DNA of 33,033 nt. It comes from an uncultured Verrucomicrobiota bacterium (GTDB lineage: Bacteria; Verrucomicrobiota; Verrucomicrobiia; Limisphaerales; UBA9464). The position numbers and the translations under genes were made by a program. Where the stretch lies: positions 1 to 33,033 of the forward strand of contig CAIJLV010000014.1 in NCBI GenBank assembly GCA_903821635.1, read 5' to 3'. Position 1 is the stretch's first letter. Each line of letters starts with the position of its first letter. Under the pieces are notes generated by a model. It was given only the letters and a program-made list of their open reading frames with translations. It made no database searches and was not told where the DNA came from. Below, piece after piece: positions 15,421 to 23,378 of the stretch.

Positions 15421-16305
15421 ATGAAAGTTCTCCACGTTCACGCCCATTTTGACGATTTCGAATTTGTCGCGGCCGGCACTTTTGAGCTCTGGCGCCGCCA
15501 GTTGGGCGCTGGGTTTCAGGGCAAGATCGTGGTGTGCACCGACGGCCGCTCGGGCCACCAGTTTCGCACCCGTGAGGAGACGGCCAGCGTCCGGTTCGCG
15601 GAACAAGAGGCGAGCGCGCAGCTCGGCGGCTACGAATTCGAAATGCTGCGCCAGCCGAACGGCCAACCCTTCGAGGAAGCGTGTCGGGTGCTGACGACAG
15701 ACCTGTTGGCCGCCCTGTGGCACAGCATTCGCGAATTCGAACCGGATTACCTCATCTGCCCCCCGCTCCCCACCGACCCGCAGGCAGGCGTGCATCCGGA
15801 CCACATCACGGTTGCTGAAGCGGTTCGGCGCGTGGCCTACATGATCAATGTGCCGCACGCGTTTCTGAGCGAATATCCGGGGGCGGATGAGACGCAGTCG
15901 CGCTGGGTGAAAACGCCCGTGATTCTCAACGCCTACGACGGCTACATGGCCGGCGCGAATACGGCCGATCTGGTGGTGGATGTGGAAGCCGCGTTTGACC
16001 TGATCGCCGAAGAGGCTTGGTGTCATCAGAGCCAGATCAACGAATGGCTGCCGTGGGTCGCGCGCCATCACCTTGAGCCGACGGCAAATCTTGAGGCGTG
16101 GAAGCAGAAGTTGCGCGCCCGCTTTGACCGGCAGGCGCGGGAGCTCGGCTTGCCCGCCGGGCGCGCCTGCGAAGCCTTTGCCGTGACCGCTTGGGGCATC
16201 GTGCCGGAGTTCGACCAACTCCAGTGTGACTTTCCGAACTTGGTTCAAGAACCCGTTCGTGGGGAGCGCTTGCGCACCAAGTTGGCCCGGTGGGGTGGGC
16301 GGTAG
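15421..16305 (+). CDS. PIG-L/LmbE-family deacetylase
   Basis: This 294-residue zinc-dependent deacetylase-fold protein has the N-terminal motif H-x-D-D in HAHFDDFEF (His9, Asp11, Asp12; Phe replaces the usual Pro) and the third metal ligand region 'GVHPDHITVAEAV'. Family members remove acetyl from GlcNAc-linked substrates such as GlcNAc-PI, mycothiol/bacillithiol precursors or chitobiose. The middle part ('CPPLPTDPQAGVHPDH') is close to the group often found in sugar operons. Together with the aldehyde dehydrogenase upstream this suggests amino-sugar or sugar-acid metabolism, which is inference. The start is the ATG at 15421. Confidence 0.9.
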   Translation: MKVLHVHAHFDDFEFVAAGTFELWRRQLGAGFQGKIVVCTDGRSGHQFRTREETASVRFAEQEASAQLGGYEFEMLRQPNGQPFEEACRVLTTDLLAALWHSIREFEPDYLICPPLPTDPQAGVHPDHITVAEAVRRVAYMINVPHAFLSEYPGADETQSRWVKTPVILNAYDGYMAGANTADLVVDVEAAFDLIAEEAWCHQSQINEWLPWVARHHLEPTANLEAWKQKLRARFDRQARELGLPAGRACEAFAVTAWGIVPEFDQLQCDFPNLVQEPVRGERLRTKLARWGGR

Positions 16306-16418
16306 GTGTCGCCGAACTTGATTCTGTTCCCGGGGCGCATGGCGCCACTAGCCCCATCTGCTTGCGCGGCTCGCGGCGTGCATTGACCACGGGGGCTTTC
16401 CCTCGGCAGCCTCTGTGC

Positions 16419-17813
16419 ATGGCCAACGCCGATTCCGATGCCCTCGCGCAACTGCGCGAAGCCGTCCAGCTTTCGCCCAAGAATGTTCCGCTGCGGCTCG
16501 CCTTGGCTGACGCCTTTCTGGGGGCCAGTCGCGGGGCGGAGGCGGAGGTCGAATACCGGGCCGGCCTCAGTCTCGCGCCGACTCACGCAGGCTTTAAGCT
16601 TGGTTTGGCCCGGGCCTTTCATGCGCAGGGCAAACAGGGGCAGGCCCTCGTCGTCTGCGAAGACCTCGTCAAAAGCGCTGATTGTCCGCCGCGGGCGTTG
16701 ATTCTGCACGCCCGGTTGCTCGCCCAAGCTGGCGAAACCGGCGCCGCCGGCGAGCAATACCAACGCGGCGTGGCGCGCGACGCTTCCTTGGCGGATCCGG
16801 ATTTTGCCAGCCGCTTGGGGCTCCAACCGGGAGTGGAGGCGGAGGGGAGTGAGGATGAAGAGGATCCGTTTGCCGACGATGAGGACACGGCACTGGTGGA
16901 CGGAAAGATGCGCGTTTCTGGTGGGGATGAGGATGAGTTGGAGCCGCCCGCCGAAATCGAGCGGCCCAAGATCAGCTTCGCCGACGTCGGCGGGATGGAG
17001 GCCCTCAAGGAAGAAATTCGCCTCAAAATCATCTATCCCCTGACGCACGCCGAGATGTATCGGGCCTACGGGAAGAGCATTGGCGGCGGCATCCTACTTT
17101 ACGGTCCGCCTGGTTGTGGCAAGACGCACCTCGCCCGAGCTACGGCCGGTGAGATCAAGGCCGGCTTCATCAGTATTGGGATCCATGACGTCTTGGACAT
17201 GTGGCTCGGCCAGAGCGAACGCCGGCTGCATGAAATCTTCGAACAGGCCCGCCGCAACCGGCCCTGTGTGCTGTTTTTTGACGAGGTGGATGCCCTCGGC
17301 GCCAGTCGCAGCGACATGAAACAATCGGCCGGGCGACACTTGATCAACCAGTTTCTCAGCGAGCTCGACGGCGCAAAATCCAGTAACGACGGACTGCTCA
17401 TTCTGGGCGCGACCAACGCCCCATGGCACCTCGATTCCGCCTTCCGGCGGCCCGGCCGTTTTGACCGCATTCTGTTCGTGCCGCCCCCCGATGCCTCGGC
17501 CCGGGCCGCTGTGCTGCGCCTGCACATGCAGGGTAAACCCGCCGAGGACGTGGACTACGACCACCTCGGCAAGAAGACCGACGGCTTCTCCGGCGCGGAC
17601 CTCAAGGCCGTGGTGGATGTGACCGTGGAGAATAAACTGCGCGAGGCGATCAAGTCGGGTGTGCCCGGGCCGATTCGGACCAAGGACTTGGTGAACGCTG
17701 CCGGCACGCTGAAGCCGACCACGCGCGAGTGGTTCGCCACAGCGCGCAACTACGCGCTCTACGCCAACCAAGGCGGCGTCTATGACGACATCCTGAAATT
17801 CATCGAACGCTGA
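16419..17813 (+). CDS. TPR-AAA ATPase (N-terminal TPR, single C-terminal AAA domain)
   Basis: This 464-residue protein has TPR-like helical repeats at about 5-130, an acidic linker at about 140-182 (very Glu/Asp-rich), and one AAA module of the Cdc48/Vps4 type: 'FADVGGMEALKEEI' 187-200, Walker A GPPGCGKT 229-236, pore-loop MWLG 261-264, Walker B VLFFDEVD 284-291, sensor-1 ATN 331-333, arginine fingers in RRPGRFDR 343-350 and GFSGADL 389-395. The C-terminal 'ARNYALYAN' helix recalls the Vps4/katanin group. Such ATPases form hexamers that pull on or unfold proteins. It has no protease domain, so a remodelling role is likely; the target is unknown. Its stop TGA overlaps the next gene's ATG (TGATG), so translation is coupled. 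Confidence 0.9.
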   Translation: MANADSDALAQLREAVQLSPKNVPLRLALADAFLGASRGAEAEVEYRAGLSLAPTHAGFKLGLARAFHAQGKQGQALVVCEDLVKSADCPPRALILHARLLAQAGETGAAGEQYQRGVARDASLADPDFASRLGLQPGVEAEGSEDEEDPFADDEDTALVDGKMRVSGGDEDELEPPAEIERPKISFADVGGMEALKEEIRLKIIYPLTHAEMYRAYGKSIGGGILLYGPPGCGKTHLARATAGEIKAGFISIGIHDVLDMWLGQSERRLHEIFEQARRNRPCVLFFDEVDALGASRSDMKQSAGRHLINQFLSELDGAKSSNDGLLILGATNAPWHLDSAFRRPGRFDRILFVPPPDASARAAVLRLHMQGKPAEDVDYDHLGKKTDGFSGADLKAVVDVTVENKLREAIKSGVPGPIRTKDLVNAAGTLKPTTREWFATARNYALYANQGGVYDDILKFIER

Positions 17814-19114
17814 TGTCCGCCCACACCCTTGCCGGTCGTTTTGCCCGCGCTGAACTGCTTTACCAGCAGGCACGCTACGAACTCGCCGTTCGTGAATTGC
17901 GCCAAATTATTGCCTTGGCCCCGGAAAATCCGTCTGGCCATGCGTTGATGGCGCTCTGTCTCGTCGAGTTGCAGCACTTCGAAGAAGCCCAGCGCGAAGC
18001 GGAACTCTCCGTGGGGCAGGGGCCTGACTTCGCCTTCGGGCATTATGCGCTCGCGCGGGTGTTGGAGGATCGCCGGGATTTCGACGGCGCCGCCCGAGCG
18101 GTGGGCGAAGCGATCCGCATCGAGCCGGCCGACGCTGACTTCCACGCACTGCACGCCCAGATCCGGTTCAATCGGCACGAGTGGCCGCTGGCCTTGGCCG
18201 CGGCTGAGACGGGGCTGCAATTTGATCCGGAGCACATCGCCGCCAATAATCTGCGGGCGATGGCGTTGGTGAAGCTCGGGCGGAAGACGGAAGCGGGTCA
18301 GACCATTGAATCCACCTTGGCGCACAACCCGGAAAACTCGTTCACCCACGCGAACCGCGGCTGGACCCTGTTGGAGTCCGGCGATCGCCAGCGGGCTTTG
18401 GAACACTTTCAAGAATCGCTTCGGCTGGACCCCACTAATGACTGGGCGCGGGCTGGCATTGTCGAGGCGCTCAAGGCGGGCAATCCGATTTACGCTTTCA
18501 TCCTGCGCTATTTCCTGTGGATGCAGAAGCTCAGCCAAGGGGCGCAATGGGCCGTGATCCTCGGCGGGTATGCGGGAAATCGCCTGCTGGGTGTTTGGCG
18601 GCGGGCAAATCCCGAAGTGGCTCCGTGGATTTTGCCGCTGCAAATCGCCTACTTCGCTTTTGTGCTGCTCACTTGGCTGGCCCAACCCCTGTTCAATCTG
18701 CTGCTCCGGCTAAACCGCTACGGCCGGTTGGCGTTGTCGGAGGAACAAATCCGGGCGTCGAACTGGGTCGGCGGGTGCTTGCTGCTTTCGCTGTTGGCCG
18801 TGGGCGGCGGCCTAGTTTTGGGTTTTCCCGTTTGGTTGCTGCTATTGGCCTTGGTCGGGGTGGGCGTTTCCCTGCCGGTTTCAGCGGTGTTTGACTGCCA
18901 ACCCGGTTGGCCTCGGCGGACCATGGCGCTCTATGCCGGGGCCATGGCGCTCGTGGGCTTGCTGGCGGTCGCGGCCGTGTTGGGCGAATCAGCCGGCGCT
19001 CGGGGCGTTAACGGCGAGAATCCCGGGTTTGCCCTGTTGGGCTTGTTTGGAATCGGTTTCTTCCTCAACGGGTTCATCGCAAATATACTGATGTCGCGGC
19101 ACCCGCGGCGCTGA
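17813..19114 (+). CDS. TPR membrane protein (about six TPRs plus five transmembrane helices)
   Basis: This 433-residue protein starts at the ATG overlapping the AAA gene's stop codon. Residues about 9-225 form around six TPR units (for example YELAVRELRQIIALAPENP, FEEAQREAELSVGQGPD, RQRALEHFQESLRLDPTND). From about 272 on there are five hydrophobic helices (about 272-293, 319-338, 339-357, 371-391 and 404-425). The likely topology puts the TPR superhelix in the cytosol next to a compact membrane domain. The family of the membrane part is not recognised. Translational coupling suggests that it anchors or recruits the TPR-AAA ATPase to the membrane. Confidence 0.85.
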   Translation: MSAHTLAGRFARAELLYQQARYELAVRELRQIIALAPENPSGHALMALCLVELQHFEEAQREAELSVGQGPDFAFGHYALARVLEDRRDFDGAARAVGEAIRIEPADADFHALHAQIRFNRHEWPLALAAAETGLQFDPEHIAANNLRAMALVKLGRKTEAGQTIESTLAHNPENSFTHANRGWTLLESGDRQRALEHFQESLRLDPTNDWARAGIVEALKAGNPIYAFILRYFLWMQKLSQGAQWAVILGGYAGNRLLGVWRRANPEVAPWILPLQIAYFAFVLLTWLAQPLFNLLLRLNRYGRLALSEEQIRASNWVGGCLLLSLLAVGGGLVLGFPVWLLLLALVGVGVSLPVSAVFDCQPGWPRRTMALYAGAMALVGLLAVAAVLGESAGARGVNGENPGFALLGLFGIGFFLNGFIANILMSRHPRR

Positions 19115-19181
19115 AGTGACGCCAAGCCGGGGCCAACCGGCGATCCAATGAATCCGCTCTCGAGTGTCCGTTTTTTTCGCC

Positions 19182-19922
19182 ATGCCGCCTGCCCACCCCA
19201 ATCACTACGCCACGCTCGGTTTGGATCGGCGCTGCACCCCGGGGCAGATCCGGGATGCCTATCGCGTGCTCGCCCGCCAGTTTCATCCTGACCTCAACCC
19301 GGGCTCGACCGAGGCGCTGGTGCGCACACAGGAAATCAACGCCGCCCACGAAGTGCTCAGCGATCCCGAGCGGCGGCGCGATTACGATGCCACGACGGAA
19401 ACGGCCCGCCGGCCGAAAGCGGGGCCGCGTGCGGGAAAAGCTGCGTTAAGTGTGACGGAGGAGGTGCAGTTGCGGCTCGAAGAGTTCTTTCGTGGCGCGT
19501 CCCTGGAGGTTCGCGTCAACGATCCGGGCAATCCTGAAGGGCTGGAGCTCTACCCACTTGAAATCCCCCCGGCAACGGCACCGGGAACCCGCTTTCGCCT
19601 GCGCCGCGAGGGTTTCTTCAGCGGGGGGCAGGTGGTGGTCCGTGTTCGGGCGCGGCCGGATTTTAGGTTCAAGGTGCGGGGCTCAGACTTGCGCTGTGAT
19701 CTGCGGATTCAAGCCCAGCGGGCGACCCAAGGCGGCCTTGAATACGTTCCCGGGCCGACCGGCGACCGGCTCCGGGTGCAGATCCCGCCTGGCGTCGCCC
19801 GCCATGAGGTAATCCGCTTGGAGGGACAGGGTTTACCCAAACTCCGCGGCGGACGTGGTGACCTGCTGGTGCGGGTGGTGTATCGCCCGGAGGTTCGCAT
19901 CACCCGATCACGAGGGCGGTGA
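19182..19922 (+). CDS. J-domain co-chaperone, CbpA-like (no zinc finger)
   Basis: This 246-residue DnaJ-type protein has an N-terminal J domain (about 7-70) with the Hsp70-stimulating HPD at 35-37 and 'INAAHEVLSDPERRRDYD'. A short basic linker follows, and then two beta-barrel client-binding domains of the DnaJ C-terminal type ('DLRCDLRIQAQRATQGG', 'VRIQIPPGV'-like and 'GQGLPKLRGGRGDLLVRVVY'). The Gly/Phe segment and the zinc finger are absent, as in CbpA (class B). A longer frame from a GTG at 19164 adds only six residues. It follows the TPR membrane gene by 67 bp on the same strand, and could deliver Hsp70 clients to the neighbouring AAA machine. Confidence 0.9.
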   Translation: MPPAHPNHYATLGLDRRCTPGQIRDAYRVLARQFHPDLNPGSTEALVRTQEINAAHEVLSDPERRRDYDATTETARRPKAGPRAGKAALSVTEEVQLRLEEFFRGASLEVRVNDPGNPEGLELYPLEIPPATAPGTRFRLRREGFFSGGQVVVRVRARPDFRFKVRGSDLRCDLRIQAQRATQGGLEYVPGPTGDRLRVQIPPGVARHEVIRLEGQGLPKLRGGRGDLLVRVVYRPEVRITRSRGR

Positions 19923-19957
19923 CCCGGCTTTCGACGTCGCGAAACGTCTAGGCCGGG
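19923..19957. terminator. Two-part hairpin between convergent J-protein and wrbA genes
   Basis: An outer stem CCCGGC/GCCGGG (19923-19928, 19952-19957) stacks on an inner stem TTTCG/CGAAA (19929-19933, 19940-19944) with a 6-nt loop and a 7-nt bulge on the 3' side. It begins right after the J-protein stop codon. No T-run follows on either strand, so a terminator role is plausible but unproven. Confidence 0.4.
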
Positions 19958-20017
19958 CTACCGATTGAATTTAAATTGAGCCAGTGGACCGGTTGGCCGC
20001 CGGTGCTTCAACTCGCC

Positions 20018-20641
20018 TCAACGGTTTGCGATTAACGCCGCGCCCGCGGTTAATTTCGCGGCGAGGGTGGCCACATGCCGGCCTTGGAAGCGCGCTTGGG
20101 CTAGTTCCTTGGCGCTGGGCTGCCGTGATCCGTCCGCGCCGGCAATCGTGGCCGCGCCCCAGGGGGAACCGCCCTTGACCTCGCTGGTGTCGGCCAATTC
20201 TGGGCAAGAGTAGGGGAGCCCGGCGTAAATCATGCCGTGGTGCATAAGCGTGGTGACGAAACTGATGATCGTGCTTTCGTTACCGCCGCCCGTGCCGGTG
20301 CTGGTGAACACGCTGCCTACCTTGCCAACCAGCGCGCCCTGCATCCACAAGCCACCGGTCTGATCAAGGAAGTTGCGCATTTGAGCCGCCATGTTGCCAA
20401 AGCGCGTCGGTGTGCCGAACAGAATGGCATCGTATTGGCCGAGTTCTTTGGGGTCGGCGACGGGCGCGGTTTGGTCCAGTTTGACCCCGATCTGTTTTGC
20501 GACTTCCGGGGGGAGGGTTTCCGGCACACGTTTTAAGGTGACTTCCACACCGTCGACAGCGCGGGCGCCTTCGGCAATGGCGGTGGCTAGGGTTTCGATG
20601 TGACCGTAGGTGGAATAATAGAGGACGAGGATTTTGGGCAT
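20018..20641 (-). CDS. wrbA: NAD(P)H:quinone oxidoreductase WrbA (flavodoxin-like)
   Basis: This 207-residue WrbA has the FMN-binding '[14 protein letters not shown]' loop at the N-terminus, '[24 protein letters not shown]', '[16 protein letters not shown]' and '[13 protein letters not shown]', all family hallmarks. It reduces quinones in two-electron steps, which avoids semiquinone radicals. It lies 25 bp after the pirin gene on the same strand, and a LysR regulator diverges upstream of pirin. The trio forms a likely quinone/electrophile stress unit. Confidence 0.96.
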   Translation of the reverse strand: MPKILVLYYSTYGHIETLATAIAEGARAVDGVEVTLKRVPETLPPEVAKQIGVKLDQTAPVADPKELGQYDAILFGTPTRFGNMAAQMRNFLDQTGGLWMQGALVGKVGSVFTSTGTGGGNESTIISFVTTLMHHGMIYAGLPYSCPELADTSEVKGGSPWGAATIAGADGSRQPSAKELAQARFQGRHVATLAAKLTAGAALIANR

Positions 20642-20666
20642 AACTTGAGAATTGAGGTGGTGGAGT

Positions 20667-21383
20667 TCAGTGGAGATCGAACAGAAGGGCTTCCGACCGC
20701 TGACTGGCGGTAAGGGTCAAGGTGCCGGCTTGCTCCGTGCTGGCGGCGTCGCCGGTCGTCAGTTCGACGCCATCAAGCGTCATGGCGCCGTCCGCAAGGT
20801 GCAGCCAAGCGCCGTGCCCGGGGGCGAGTTCGTGGGTCACGGTTTGACCTGGCTGGAGCTGGAGTCGGTAAATGTCAGCCGCCTGCTGAATGGTGGCCGA
20901 CCCGTCCCGGCCGTCCGGCGAGATGACCAACACCTTGGGGGCCGTGGCGTGTTCAGCTCGGGGATGCCACTCGGTGTAGCTCGGTTGGAGGCCGCGTTCG
21001 CGGGGTTGCAGCCAGATTTGCAACAGGTGCAGTTCCTCGGTGGAGCTGGGATTGAATTCGCTGTGGGTTACGCCTCGGCCGGCGCTCATGAGCTGGATCT
21101 GTCCTGGTTTCAGCACGCGGCCGTTGCCGAGGCTATCTTGGTGTTTCAGCGCCCCCTTCAGCACGTAACTGAAAATTTCCATGTCGCGATGCGGATGGGT
21201 GGGAAACCCGTGTCCGGGAGCGATGACGTCGTCATTGATGACCCGAAGGCTGCGAAAGCCCAAGTGTGCGGGATCGTAATAATCGGCAAACGAGAAGGTG
21301 TGCTGCGACTTCAGCCAGCCATGATCGGCTTGGCCACGTTCTCCTGCACGGCGTAGGTTGAGTCCGGTCGCGGTTGTTTTCAT
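20667..21383 (-). CDS. Pirin family protein (YhhW-like)
   Basis: This 238-residue bicupin of the pirin family has the metal-binding His cluster '[19 protein letters not shown]' and '[12 protein letters not shown]' in the N-terminal cupin, and '[19 protein letters not shown]' after it. E. coli YhhW has quercetin 2,3-dioxygenase activity, and related pirins act on quinone-like compounds or as metal-dependent regulators. Being co-directional with wrbA makes a quinone or flavonoid role likely. The start at the ATG at 21383 is 83 bp from the LysR start, across the inverted repeat at 21407-21444. Confidence 0.94.
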   Translation of the reverse strand: MKTTATGLNLRRAGERGQADHGWLKSQHTFSFADYYDPAHLGFRSLRVINDDVIAPGHGFPTHPHRDMEIFSYVLKGALKHQDSLGNGRVLKPGQIQLMSAGRGVTHSEFNPSSTEELHLLQIWLQPRERGLQPSYTEWHPRAEHATAPKVLVISPDGRDGSATIQQAADIYRLQLQPGQTVTHELAPGHGAWLHLADGAMTLDGVELTTGDAASTEQAGTLTLTASQRSEALLFDLH

Positions 21384-21406
21384 GGCGGTCAGTCTGCCCG
21401 AATTTC

Positions 21407-21444
21407 TAGGCTTCGGCCAATGCCGGCTCTTTGGCCTGAGCCTA
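21407..21444. promoter_or_regulatory. 38-bp inverted repeat, candidate LysR operator
   Basis: TAGGCTTCGGCCAA (21407-21420) and TTGGCCTGAGCCTA (21431-21444) are inverted copies matching at 12 of 14 positions, separated by 10 bp. They lie between the divergent pirin and LysR genes. The right arm overlaps the candidate -35 box of lysR, as expected for autorepression while the divergent operon is activated. The size and spacing suit a LysR dimer-of-dimers site. Confidence 0.65.
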
Positions 21445-21459
21445 CCTTTTGGGTATGCT
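21431..21459 (+). promoter_or_regulatory. Candidate sigma-70 promoter of the LysR gene
   Basis: TTGGCC (21431-21436, 4/6 to TTGACA) and TATGCT (21454-21459, 4/6 to TATAAT) are exactly 17 bp apart. The -10 ends 7 bp before the ATG at 21467, so the transcript would be leaderless or nearly so. The -35 lies within the right arm of the inverted repeat. Confidence 0.5.
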
Positions 21460-21466
21460 CGTGGGC

Positions 21467-22357
21467 ATGGAGCTCCGACAACTACGCTACTTCGTGGCGG
21501 TGGCCGAAAACGGCAATATCAGTCGCGCGGCGAAACAGATCTTTCTGACGCAACCCGCCCTGAGCCGGCAGATCAAGGCCCTTGAAAATGAAATCGGGCT
21601 GGCCCTGCTGGAGCGCCGGGCGCACTCGTTTCAGCTCACGCCGGTCGGCGAACTCCTGCTGCGCGAAGCCCGGGAGTTGCTGCAGCACGCCGATCAAATG
21701 GAGGAACGAATTCGGCGGGCTGCCCAAGGGATTCGCCTGCGCCTCGGTTATGCCCCGTCGTTGGCCAGCGGCTTACTTTCCACGGCGGTGGAGAACTTCA
21801 TCCGGCTGCATCCCGAGGCGAGGTTAGAACTCTTCGACCTCTCTACTGTCGAAATGAGAGCCGGATTGCAGAATGAAACCCTCGATTTGATCCTGAGCGT
21901 CGCTCCGGAGCGGGCAACGAGTGGCCTCCAATGGACGCCTTTGGGACAGACTCCTTGGCAACTGGCAGTGAGTCACAAGCATCCGTTGGCGCGCCGGCCC
22001 CAGGTAACGCCGGCGGAGATTGCGGCGGAGCCCCTGCTGGCGCTGTGTCAGCGGGATTACCCGGAGTATTGGGAGTGGGTCAGTGGTTGGCTGCGCGGAC
22101 ACCGATTACAGCCGAGGGTCGCTGGGGAACACGACGGCGCGGAGAGTTTGATGGCAGCCGTGGAAGCGGGGCTTGGGGTGGCGTTGGTGACGACGCGGAC
22201 GGCGAATCTATTCCCGGGCCGGGTCTGCCTGAAAACGCTGGATCCGGCCCCGCCGCCAGTGTGTATCGCCGCCGGTTATCAATCGCATAGGGCGGCTGAC
22301 CGACCACTGGTGGCCTTCGTTGAAGAGCTCCGCCGAACCGCCGGGGAAACGGGTTAG
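21467..22357 (+). CDS. LysR-family transcriptional regulator
   Basis: This 296-residue regulator has an N-terminal winged helix-turn-helix (residues 1-60, MELRQLRYFVAVAENGNISR, then AAKQIFLTQPALSRQIKALE) and a periplasmic-binding-like effector domain (about 88-292; RLRLGYAPSLASGLL, DLILSVAPERATS and GLGVALVTTR). The start at 21467 is preferred over the ATG at 21449, since LysR proteins begin with MEL/MDL at this point. It diverges from pirin-wrbA, the classic position for a regulator of that operon. The effector is unknown; quinones or related electrophiles are a fair guess from the targets. Confidence 0.94.
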   Translation: MELRQLRYFVAVAENGNISRAAKQIFLTQPALSRQIKALENEIGLALLERRAHSFQLTPVGELLLREARELLQHADQMEERIRRAAQGIRLRLGYAPSLASGLLSTAVENFIRLHPEARLELFDLSTVEMRAGLQNETLDLILSVAPERATSGLQWTPLGQTPWQLAVSHKHPLARRPQVTPAEIAAEPLLALCQRDYPEYWEWVSGWLRGHRLQPRVAGEHDGAESLMAAVEAGLGVALVTTRTANLFPGRVCLKTLDPAPPPVCIAAGYQSHRAADRPLVAFVEELRRTAGETG

Positions 22358-22514
22358 AGCGCTGAAGGTGTCAATTCGAGGTCGGCGCTGCACCAATACC
22401 CCACCGGCGCAGCGTCCATGGTTTACACCGACTCGCCCGGCGGGCAGTGTGCGAATCCCTTCGGAGAAACTGACATTCCGCAGGTGAGTTCATTAACCCA
22501 ACCGAATCAAAATC

Positions 22515-22640
22515 ATGGGCGACAAGTCCCCCAAGGCTAACCAAAAGAAGTCATCGCAAAAACAGGCCCAAGCCAGCAGCGCCGATCAGAAGAAGAAGCA
22601 GGCTGATGCCGCGAAAACTGCTGCCGGCAAGAAGAAGTAG
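22515..22640 (+). CDS. Lys/Gln/Ala-rich microprotein, 41 residues (MGDKSPKANQKK... type)
   Basis: This gene encodes 41 residues: MGDKSPKANQKKSSQKQAQA, then a Ser/Asp/Lys/Ala-rich tail ending in GKKK. It has 12 Lys, no aromatic residues and no hydrophobic core, so it is probably disordered. I recall short 'MGDKSPKA.QK' hypothetical proteins from several phyla, though not from a search. No clear Shine-Dalgarno precedes the ATG (upstream CGAATCAAAATC). A perfect 11-bp hairpin follows 13 bp after the stop, which supports an independent transcript. Function unknown. Confidence 0.75.
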   Translation: MGDKSPKANQKKSSQKQAQASSADQKKKQADAAKTAAGKKK

Positions 22641-22653
22641 CCGGCCCGTAAGG

Positions 22654-22688
22654 GCTGTCTCTCCCAATACTGGATTCGGAGAGACAGC
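22654..22688 (+). terminator. Perfect 11-bp hairpin after the 41-residue microprotein gene
   Basis: GCTGTCTCTCC (22654-22664) and GGAGAGACAGC (22678-22688) are perfect inverted copies around a 13-nt loop, 13 bp after the stop codon. Only TTCCCTT follows, so it is either a weak terminator or an mRNA 3'-protecting stem, possibly backed up by the A/T-flanked element at 22708-22735. Confidence 0.55.
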
Positions 22689-22707
22689 TTCCCTTGAGTG
22701 GTTGCGG

Positions 22708-22735
22708 AAAAAATCCCGAGCGGGCCCAGTTTTTT
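22708..22735. terminator. Candidate bidirectional terminator between convergent microprotein genes
   Basis: Six A residues (22708-22713) and six T residues (22730-22735) flank a 16-nt GC-rich core, TCCCGAGCGGGCCCAG, with a short CCC/GGG stem. Read on either strand, this gives a GC stem followed by a U-tract, as in bidirectional intrinsic terminators. The core stem is short, so strength is uncertain. Confidence 0.45.
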
Positions 22736-22778
22736 AATGGGTCACTCAGGATAGTCGTCGAAAAAGAACGATCAATGA

Positions 22779-22943
22779 TCAGGCCGACTCGGCCGTCGAG
22801 TCGGCGGGCGTCGCGGGGGCATCGGCGTTTTCGGTGGGCGCAGCGCGCTCGGCGGCGAGCTTGTTACGGCGTTTTTCTTCCTTCTTGGCTTTCTTGTCCA
22901 ATTCCTTGCGGCGCTTTTCGAACTGATAATTAGGCTTTTGCAT
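22779..22943 (-). CDS. Charged microprotein, 54 residues (MQKPNYQFEKRRKEL... type)
   Basis: This gene encodes 54 residues. The N-terminal half (MQKPNYQFEKRRKELDKKAK, then KEEKRRNK) is a highly charged Lys/Arg/Glu helix, and the C-terminal half is an Ala/Pro/Thr/Glu-rich tail. The N-terminus strongly resembles short 'KPNY.FEKR.REL.KKKK.EEK' proteins I recall from many proteobacteria, all of unknown function; this is memory, not a search. It is convergent with the 41-residue gene. A longer minus frame over 22772-23218 is in another register and shows no such similarity. No proper Shine-Dalgarno is seen. Confidence 0.8.
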   Translation of the reverse strand: MQKPNYQFEKRRKELDKKAKKEEKRRNKLAAERAAPTENADAPATPADSTAESA

Positions 22944-23378
22944 CCTGTAATTCTCAGTTTGTCAGCCCCAATCGCGGGGAGCGAGCGGCGAATTTCACAT
23001 TCTGCCGGGGGGCACTGAGCCGCTCGCGATTTACCCACGCCGACTCCGGCCCCGCCTGCCCCATTGGGGTTGAACCCATCGGACTGGGGCGCCTCGGTCC
23101 GGAAACGAGTGTGCCCATTGGAGCATGGTGCGACTATGGCACGGGCGAGTCTGGCGCGTATTCGGCCCAACAACCGAGAATGCTGCCCCGCAACCAAGTC
23201 CGCTCGCCGGAGCATCAATTAACCGGCCCCCTCAGCGGGCGGACGTGCCGGCAACGCAGTTAACTTCTGTGTGTTACCCCCCGGGCCGCTGTTGCTGAAA
23301 TGCTCCGCTTCGCGGCGTTGGCCCACAGGCTCGACGCCAAGCGGTGGCGTCTGTTACCTACCGGGCGTGCGTTCGGAA
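22944..23378. other. Intergenic region upstream of proB, little recognised
   Basis: This 435-bp gap separates the minus-strand microprotein gene from proB and must hold both promoters. I see only one modest hairpin close to proB (GACGCC 23333-23338 with GGCGTC 23346-23351) and no gene or tRNA. A frame in register with proB is open from 23271 but has no family similarity before 23379. Confidence 0.45.

Noticed and set aside
23040..23130. Possible tRNA T-arm around GGGTTGAACCCA upstream of proB
   Set aside because: No acceptor stem, anticodon arm or D-arm could be placed around it on either strand.
22772..23218. 148-residue minus-strand open frame upstream of proB
   Set aside because: Arg/Pro-rich translation with no domain; the MQKPNYQFEKRR microprotein in another frame of the same strand explains its 3' half better.
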